A stretch of 64,000 bases of DNA from Daucus carota subsp. sativus (Eukaryota; Streptophyta; Magnoliopsida; Apiales; Apiaceae). The stretch lies in NCBI RefSeq assembly GCF_001625215.2, contig NC_030387.2:33007606-33071605 (forward strand). Direction: 5' to 3'. Below the pieces are notes generated by a model that saw nothing but the letters and a program-made list of their open reading frames with translations, searched no databases and was not told the DNA's origin. Shown here one piece after another: positions 57,180 through 64,000 of the stretch. The translations under genes were made by a program, and so were the position numbers. The stretch's first letter is position 1; the number at the start of each line of letters is the position of its first letter.

Positions 57180-57711
57180 TATTATTTTACAGTTTATATT
57201 AATTGGAGGACTAATAAAGTTTGTTTTGTTTAGTTTCATAAAAAAAAAAAATAGTTTTGTTTAAGTTGTCTAATCTGCCGCGTCTGCGCAGATGCAACAA
57301 CCGGTTTAATTTATTAGTCTTAAGTTTGAAAGACCTCTATAGATTTGAACTGGCTCAGTTAAAAAAACATGAAGCGAAAAAACATGAAAACAATGGTCCG
57401 ATTATTCCTTAAAGTAATATTCCTCCCACACATTTGGAATTCCCAGGCTTATGCGCACTACGTCTTGTTTCAGGCATTTTTACGCTTTAATAAAGTACAC
57501 ATGGTCAACATAACACCATGAATTTATATTGATTCCACATTTTAAATTTGACTTAAGATGTATCGTGCTTTTTTTAGTAATAAACAAATTGTACATGGAA
57601 ATTTCTGGGCATCGAAAAAAATGGAGATACTGCTACTAGTGTTGTTCTCCGGAATTAATTATCACATGCATCATTTTTTTTTTATTTATGTTTGTTACCA
57701 ATTTATCCATA

Positions 57712-58357
57712 CTAGCCTTTAACCCGTGCAAAGCACGGGCGAGTATATAATTCGTAATTTATTAATTATAATTTAAATTTTAACGTCATTTTATTAGTAT
57801 TTTAGTATTAATGAATTGGATTTTAATTAAATTATATTAACCAATTGATTATATCTTCCTACGGAAATTTAGCTTTTACAATATATTATCTATCTATAAA
57901 TATTTTTCTAATATTAATATGTGACATTTTATTATTCAATTAATTTTAAATCAAAATTTTCATAATTCATATATCTTCATATGATACGTAATTGTTCGTG
58001 TTTGAAATAGAAGCGTCTCTAATTATTTGTATGTATTTTAGACAAAAAATATTCAAAATTGTATATTTTTAATTTTATTTGTAACGTCATTATAATATTT
58101 TATATGAAATACAGTGATAACGTGTCGAAATTTGATAAAATATTATTATCGAAAAATTTTATTTGACTTCCAGTTTAATAAAAATAGATATTAATATACA
58201 TATTAATATACATATAAGGAGTGTTTTTAATATATGAAACTGTTTAATGATGGAAGAGAGTCCTAGATATCTGCATACTTTTAGTTTGAGAGGAGAGTAC
58301 CAAACCAAAATTTTGTACGACTACAAATTATACTTGGCTTTTATAGTATAGTATAGA
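57712..58357 (-). mobile_element. Non-autonomous Helitron (646 bp)
   Basis: On the minus strand it begins TCTATACTATACTATAAAAG after an A and ends CTAG before a T, the A^T insertion rule. Just before the CTAG lies a hairpin CCCGTGC-TTT-GCACGGG with a 7-nt spacer. TC start, CTRR end, a subterminal GC-rich hairpin and no target duplication together define Helitrons. No Rep/helicase frame. Confidence 0.88.
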
Positions 58358-58629
58358 TGCTGGGGTTGAACTGAATAAAAAATTCCAGGATACTTTTCAA
58401 CAACATGTGAAGTAGTCATTGTCTACGTTGGATGAACCAACTCCATCCGTACAAAAATGTAGGCTAACAATTTCTACAGCCCTCTTGTATTTTTCTGTAT
58501 TCTTTAAATAGCTAGCTACTTGTCCTTATTTTTGAGTTTCACACTCTTCTTCACCTCTAATTCTAATCCCACGCGTTCATTTTCTTAGCCAAGAAAAAAG
58601 AGCTAGGGAAACAAAGATCCCCAGCTCCA

Positions 58630-61472
58630 ATGGGTTTGGTGAAAGTTTCATGGTTGGTTCTACTTTCACTTTCCTTGACTTTAAACATCTCTACATGCAG
58701 CAAGGTCTCTTTCTTCACTTGTTTACTCCATTAACTTGATATCTACCTCTCTTTCCTTACATTTAATGAGTCACTGTGTTTGCCTGTCTGGTTATAATCT
58801 TGAATTATTGTTGTAGCTGCTTGAGAAATGCTCAAAAGATAGTGATTGTGATGCTGGACTGTATTGTTTCTCTTGTCCTCAAGGTTTCCGTGGCAAGAAA
58901 TGTGTTAGATCAGCTCCTGCTAACCCCTTCAAACTCCTGGTACTTTCCTTTTCACTCAGTCATTATCCTTTTTCATCATAATTGCAAAGATTTCGCTGGT
59001 TTTGGAGTGAAGTGTATTATACGCTTCCTAAGGTTTTAGACGAGTCAAAACGTAATTTTGATGATTTGGTTGTTTTTACGAACTCAAATGCTAATTTTTG
59101 TGTTTACCTTACTGTTTTTGTGACTGCAACTTTACCAATTTTGGATAGAAGTATGTATGGCTGAGCTAGATTGTGACCAAAATGTGAGGCAGTCTCCAGT
59201 TTGTTGATTCTCTTTTTTTGCCTTTCTTTTGTAAAAATAAAAAATTAGCTCTTAATATTTTATATGATTTAAGTTTTAGGCTTGTTTTTTTTTTTTCTTT
59301 TAGTATAAATGGGCTGTGAAAACACTGAAGAGCTCTAGCTGTACACCCTCATTCCTTTTCCCCGAAAGTTTAGAACCTAATGATGTCCGAATCTGGATGT
59401 TGATGTTAAGGTCATCTTGGCCTATGGAATAAGGCCAGATCCAATTAAGTTTATTTCAAAACCTGCAACAATTAAGTTTCTTTCTGTTGCATTATTCAGG
59501 TTTGGACCAGAATGTGTGGTAAACTTTAACAGTAAACAAATGATTCAACAAATGAAGGGGCAAATTTGCGATATTGAACAGGTTAATGAAAAGTGCTTAT
59601 GATTTGTTTCAAAGGTCGCTTTTGTTGAACTATTTGCCATTGCACAAACCTCAGAAGTCAAATATTGAAGTCTGAACTGTTAGTACCATAAGGAAAAACA
59701 CAACACAGAAATTTATGTCAAAATGTGAACTGGAATTTTAAAGATTGACTTGTGAATAACCCCAATGTCTTTATCTAGGAGGTTGAAGAGTTTCATTTTA
59801 GCTGTTTCATTCAATTACTAATTTCTGCTGCAACACAAGATTACTCACTGAACCAAACTACAGAAGCTAAGGGAGCCAATCTTTACTGTATTAATTTTTG
59901 TCATGGATCATTTGGCCCTTTTAAAAAAAGTTTTAAAGATTATGCTACTTACATCTCAGTCCTCGAATCATCTAAAATTTCTTTACCGTTTAACTTGTTA
60001 AGATAGTAATGATCCTTTATGTTCTTGAACTGCTACAGAGTACAGATGTCCACATTAATGTAAATCATTGCTAACAGTAGAGTTATGCATTGTGTATATA
60101 CAGAATAATTCCCTGCCTTTTAACAAATATTCATTTTTGACGAGTCATAATGCCTTCGCCATTGATGATGAGCCATCTCATACTGGAACTCCAAGAATTA
60201 CCACAACAAATCAAGAGGATACTATTACTCAGCAGCTCAATGTATGTACTTAATAATCCTACAAAAAAGCTTGATTATTTCTCACTTCATGTTTTAGTAA
60301 ACCAGTGTATCTTGCCAATCTTCAGAATGGTGTTCGAGCATTAATGCTTGACACATACGATTTTGAGGGATCTGTGTGGCTTTGTCATTCTTTTGGAGGG
60401 AAATGTCGCGATTTTACAGCATTTGTACGTCTTTATTCCCATCTCATTCTGTGCACAAATTTGTAACTCAAAAAAGAATAATTATCATGCAAATTCTTTT
60501 AGTAATAGAACATGTTATTCATTACTAGGAACCGGCCATAGACACTTTAAAGGAAATTGAAGCTTTTTTATCTGCGAATCCATCAGAAATTGTCACATTG
60601 ATTCTAGAAGACTATGTCACAACCCCAAAAGGATTGACAAAGGTGTTCACAGACGCAGGGTTGATGAAGTATTGGTTTCCCGTAGCAAAGATGCCACAAA
60701 ATGGTCAAGACTGGCCGCTGGTCAGAGACATGGTTGCACGAAACCAAAGGCTAATAGTGTTTACTTCAATCGAAATCAAGCAACAAAGTGAAGGGATTGC
60801 TTATCAGTGGAACTTCATGGTTGAAAACAAATGTAATGGGAAGTGAACTCCTACATAATTATAAAATTGTGACTTAAGAAAACATTTATTAATATATTTT
60901 GTAACAATTTCCAGATGGAGATGATGGGATGAAAAAAGGAAGCTGCTCAAACCGAGAGGAGTCCTCGTCACTTAATGACAAGAGCAAATCACTGGTTCTG
61001 GTTAATTACTTCAGGTCTGTATCAGTCAAAGTATTAGCATGTGGGCAGAACTCTCAAAACTTGATTGACATGCTTCAAACTTGTTATGGTGCTGCTGGAA
61101 ATCGATGGGCCAACTTTGTTACAGTTGATTATTACAAGGTACCAGTTCAGACATGTTTTTAATTTTTGTTGATTGGTGAAAACACATTCTGAAGAAGCCA
61201 AGAATTTTATTTATACACACATATACGTGATTTACTAAAAAGAAATGCATTTATACAGAGAAGTGAAGGAGGAGGAGCATTTCAAGCTGTAGACAGACTG
61301 AATGGGGAGCTACTATGTGGCTGCAATAGTGTGCAGGCTTGCAAGGCAAGTCATATAAACACGAATTTACTTGTAATTACCACAATTCAAGTGCATATGT
61401 ATGTACACAACATTGAACTGAATGGTTAATTTGCAGGATGGATCAAGTACATGTACCCGCAGAGGAGGGTGA
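58630..61472 (+). CDS. PI-PLC X-domain-containing secreted protein (eight exons, 361 aa)
   Basis: Exons 58630-58704, 58817-58939, 60104-60241, 60326-60424, 60529-60832, 60915-61138, 61259-61345 and 61437-61472; sum 1086 nt. Signal peptide, then a Cys-rich EGF-like stretch (KCSKDSDCDAGLYCFSCPQG). The PLC-X fold follows with the two expected His positions, TSHNAFA and WLCHSFGGKC, plus GVRALMLDTYDF, LEDYVTTPKG and NRWANFVTVDYYKR. It resembles Arabidopsis At5g67130, a family of plant secreted PLC-like proteins without the C2 domain, whose substrate is poorly defined. It is shorter at the C-terminus than that protein (about 426 aa), lacking the Ser/Pro-rich and GPI tail. The intron after exon 7 has a GC donor, AAG|GCAAGT. 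Confidence 0.9.
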
Positions 61473-62016
61473 TGCTTCGACAGTACTTTGTTATAAAGGC
61501 TTCAAGTAAGCAAAAGATTTAACAAATACAAATGACTGGATCATCCGAAATATTGCTTCTGCAGAAGAGTCTAATTGCAAACTTTTTGTTTATTTTCTTA
61601 AATCATAGAGATGAAATCATGTAGGCTGATTATTTATGTCGGATTAAAAATAATAGAAGTTATGAGTTGATTTATGTGCTCACTTAGATTAATAATAATA
61701 TACAGATTTAAAAATAAGATCATAGATATATATCACGAATCCCTTGGTAGAAAACGGGTAGATTATCAGAGGAGCATGCGAAGTTAAATGAAGAAAGATG
61801 CGATAAAAAGTTTGTTGCACAATCAAAACCAACTAAAGAGTACAGTCTGTTGCCAATTCAACAGCAGAACCCAAAGAAAAGAGAATTCATATGTTAAAGG
61901 AGTTTTCATAAACAGAACAGAAACTATAACTTAGAATGATCCTCCTGCGACCATTTCTGCAACACAAGAACAGCAACAATAATGAGGACTTCATTGGATT
62001 TAGGATCCTCAAATGA
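61473..62016. other. Intergenic, convergent 3' ends
   Basis: 3' flanks of the PI-PLC-X gene and the F-box/LRR-like gene. Nothing else seen. Confidence 0.6.
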
Positions 62017-62539
62017 CTATTCTTGTCGCTCCCAAAATAGACTGACCAGCCCCTTAGTAGTGTGCAATTCTTCACTTCTATGAGGATATAAATCGGTCCA
62101 CCACCTGATTCTACGACCTTCAGGAATTCCCATCACTCTTATCGTACTTGGATAATTTATGCCTTGACTATACCGAAAGGAACAAGAAATGAACATTATA
62201 CTAATATTTTTCTTGCACCTTGACAGAAATATTTGCAGCCCATACTTTGAAATGCAACCCCTTTCCAGGCTTAACTTCCTTATAGATTTGAGATTCTGCA
62301 CTAAAACTTCTGCTGTTTGCCAATTCAAGTCAAGCCAGCCTAGATTTATGTAGCCAAGATTTTTACAATTTTTTCCAATTTCTTCGACAATTCTAGGGAG
62401 ATGCAAATGTGGTGGTATATTGACTAGTGGTGCATAACACATTGTCTCGATGCCCCTCCAGCATCGCATGGCTCTCGACATCCCTTTACCTGTAATGTGT
62501 TGCGCGCAGGGGAGATAAAGAAATTTGAGTTTTGGACAC
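62017..62539 (-). CDS. F-box/LRR-like protein, last exon (partial)
   Basis: An acceptor TTTGCAG precedes 62539, and the exon reads CPKLKFLYLPCAQHITGKGM then SRAMRCWRGIETMCYAPL, LPRIVEEIGKNCKNLGYINL, TAEVLVQNLKSIRKLSLERG and LQIFLSRCKKNISIMFISC, ending in a stop at 62017. The pattern of Leu and Cys/Asn spaced for plant LRRs plus C-terminal basic, Trp-containing tail fits F-box/LRR proteins that select substrates for SCF ubiquitin ligases. The F-box exon would lie to the right. None is recognisable up to 64000, so the gene is either cut by the window edge behind a long intron or a remnant. No stop interrupts the exon. Confidence 0.6.
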
Positions 62540-64000
62540 CTGCAAATATGTTGAGGTGAGCAATACAGACTTCAGGAATCATCAATCAGGAGGTACTTGT
62601 ATTTGTAATGCTTATGATAACAGTAAAGAGTTCCCAAAAATAATGTCATGCTGAAAAATTTTCAGTTGCAGTAGCCAGTAGGTAGCCTGGCTGAGACGCA
62701 TGCAAACAAACCATAGTAAAATGATTTGCAAATATTTGAATAGACCACTGAAAAGGCTGAGATTAAGAAAATTAAATGTTTGAAAAGACCATCCGATGTT
62801 TTATTTACTGGTTTACCAAACAACATGTTGTAAACTACAATAATTTATTTCGTAATTTAATAAATTTACTAGTTTTGAAAGGTTTTAAAATACAAAGGAT
62901 TAGCTTCTGACATCTATAAAAAAAAATGTATAATAGAATTGGTTGTAATAGAAAGAGTAGATTTACTCAAAACAAAAGAAGCAACTCACCTTGGGTTATT
63001 TAAAAAAAAAAAAAAAACGCAACTCATGTTGGGTTGTTCAAATTTCAAAATTTTAATTAGAAAAAATATGCAACTTTCACATCTAACCTAATATATACGA
63101 TAATATAAAATTTTGAAATATGTAGCTGTTCATATCGAAAGAAACATAAATCATCAAAATAGAAGTTTAAATATTATAACTCGTATATATCATTGAGGCA
63201 CATAACAAAAAATATGATATATTTTATTATTATAAAAAGTAATTGAACATCAAAACTAGAACCAAGATATGTTAATAACACACCATGCTATTTAAAAAGC
63301 AGAAATATATTATAGATGAACGACCCAAAACATTATTTAATTAAACTCCCCCACTCTCTTTCACACACACACTTATATATATAATTTAAACCACAAATTT
63401 TTAATTTTATTGAGTTATTATAAAAAGAATATAAGTCAATATTATTCTGAGAAACTCATGTATAATATTATCATTTATTTTGATCCTCGTCTTGAAGCAA
63501 CTCGTCTCAGATAAAATATATGAAAAAATCAAATATATGTTGGTATTATGTTTCTTAGATGAGACATATTAAAAAATCAAATATATATATATATATATAT
63601 ATAATATTGTGATAATAATAAAATAAAACATGAAAATTTCTTGCTGAACTCAAATTGGTGGCATTGTGAAATGACAACATAATTATCTTTTTAACAAAAA
63701 ATTATTAATTTGAAGGTTTTGAATCATGATAAGTCAGAAATTCACAAGAAAAAAAATAAATTCAAAAACAAGATCTTTTGAAAACAACATTTAAATACAA
63801 ATCAAAATAGGATAAATGTTTGTCCATATTTATATAATTATTTATATTTTATATTAATTATTAAATATATTTAATTATTTAAACATATCAAATAAGCCTT
63901 AATTTTCAAACCAACTATAATATCTTTTTATTTAATTCAACACATACATGTATACATGAATTCAAATTAGTTTCTGATATATGTGTTTGTTTGTGTTTAT
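62540..64000. other. AT-rich DNA to the window edge
   Basis: No recognisable coding exon. A/T homopolymers, an AT microsatellite near 63583-63604 and a CA run near 63362. It may be an intron or 5' flank of the F-box/LRR-like gene. Confidence 0.5.

Larger units (their letters stand above)
54279..58629. other. Intergenic region with many MITEs and a Helitron
   Basis: No gene supported. Shared promoter space of COBL4 (left) and the PI-PLC-X gene (right). Contains two Stowaways, two or three other TIR elements and a Helitron. Confidence 0.6.

Noticed and set aside
61345-61480. GT donor GCAA|GTCATA after exon 7 of the PI-PLC-X gene
   Set aside because: It shifts the frame into a basic tail unlike the family, and the GC donor has a much better consensus; kept only as an alternative.
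204-62539. A co-regulated wall-biosynthesis gene cluster
   Set aside because: The functional theme is real, but eL39, the carrier and mixed strands, plus matching order in Arabidopsis, point to inherited synteny rather than a functional cluster.

Overview
The window is nuclear DNA from a eudicot plant. Genes are split by many short AT-rich introns with GT-AG borders, the proteins are plant families, and the intergenic DNA is full of plant-type MITEs, a Helitron, a TRIM and a LINE copy. An asterid is my guess, with Apiaceae possible, but the species cannot be fixed from what I can see. There is no operon, CRISPR array, prophage, rRNA or tRNA gene that I can support.

Layout: LONGIFOLIA/TRM gene (204-4653, -); MITE-rich intergenic DNA; FCP1-type HAD gene (13039-15748, -, with upstream non-coding exons to about 17.3 kb); a MULE-type MITE and a 5'-truncated LINE (18.3-21.2 kb); SPIRAL1-like gene (22275-23754, +); RALF-like peptide gene (25746-26105, -); a TRIM and further MITEs (26.3-28.9 kb); ribosomal protein eL39 (29173-29541, +); nested MITEs (31.7-32.5 kb); FERONIA-family receptor kinase CrRLK1L (32695-35256, +); SLC25A44-like mitochondrial carrier (36833-42174, -); two COBRA genes in tandem (44073-46424 and 48931-51919, both +) facing a COBL4-type gene (52548-54278, -); a Helitron (57.7-58.4 kb); PI-PLC-X domain gene (58630-61472, +); and the last exon of an F-box/LRR-like gene (62017-62539, -).

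The gene content matches, from memory, two Arabidopsis blocks that are duplicates of each other: At5g15580-At5g15640 (LNG1, SP1L4, COBL4, mitochondrial carrier) and At3g02170-At3g02210 (LNG2, SP1L3, eL39, COBL1). The window appears to hold the union of both. Several of these genes serve cell growth and walls: LONGIFOLIA and SPIRAL1 act on cortical microtubules, COBRA and COBL4 on cellulose deposition, and RALF with CrRLK1L in wall signalling. The clustering is more likely inherited order than an operon-like unit. All exon joins below were worked out by eye from splice signals, phase and family similarity; each multi-exon sum was checked to be a multiple of three.
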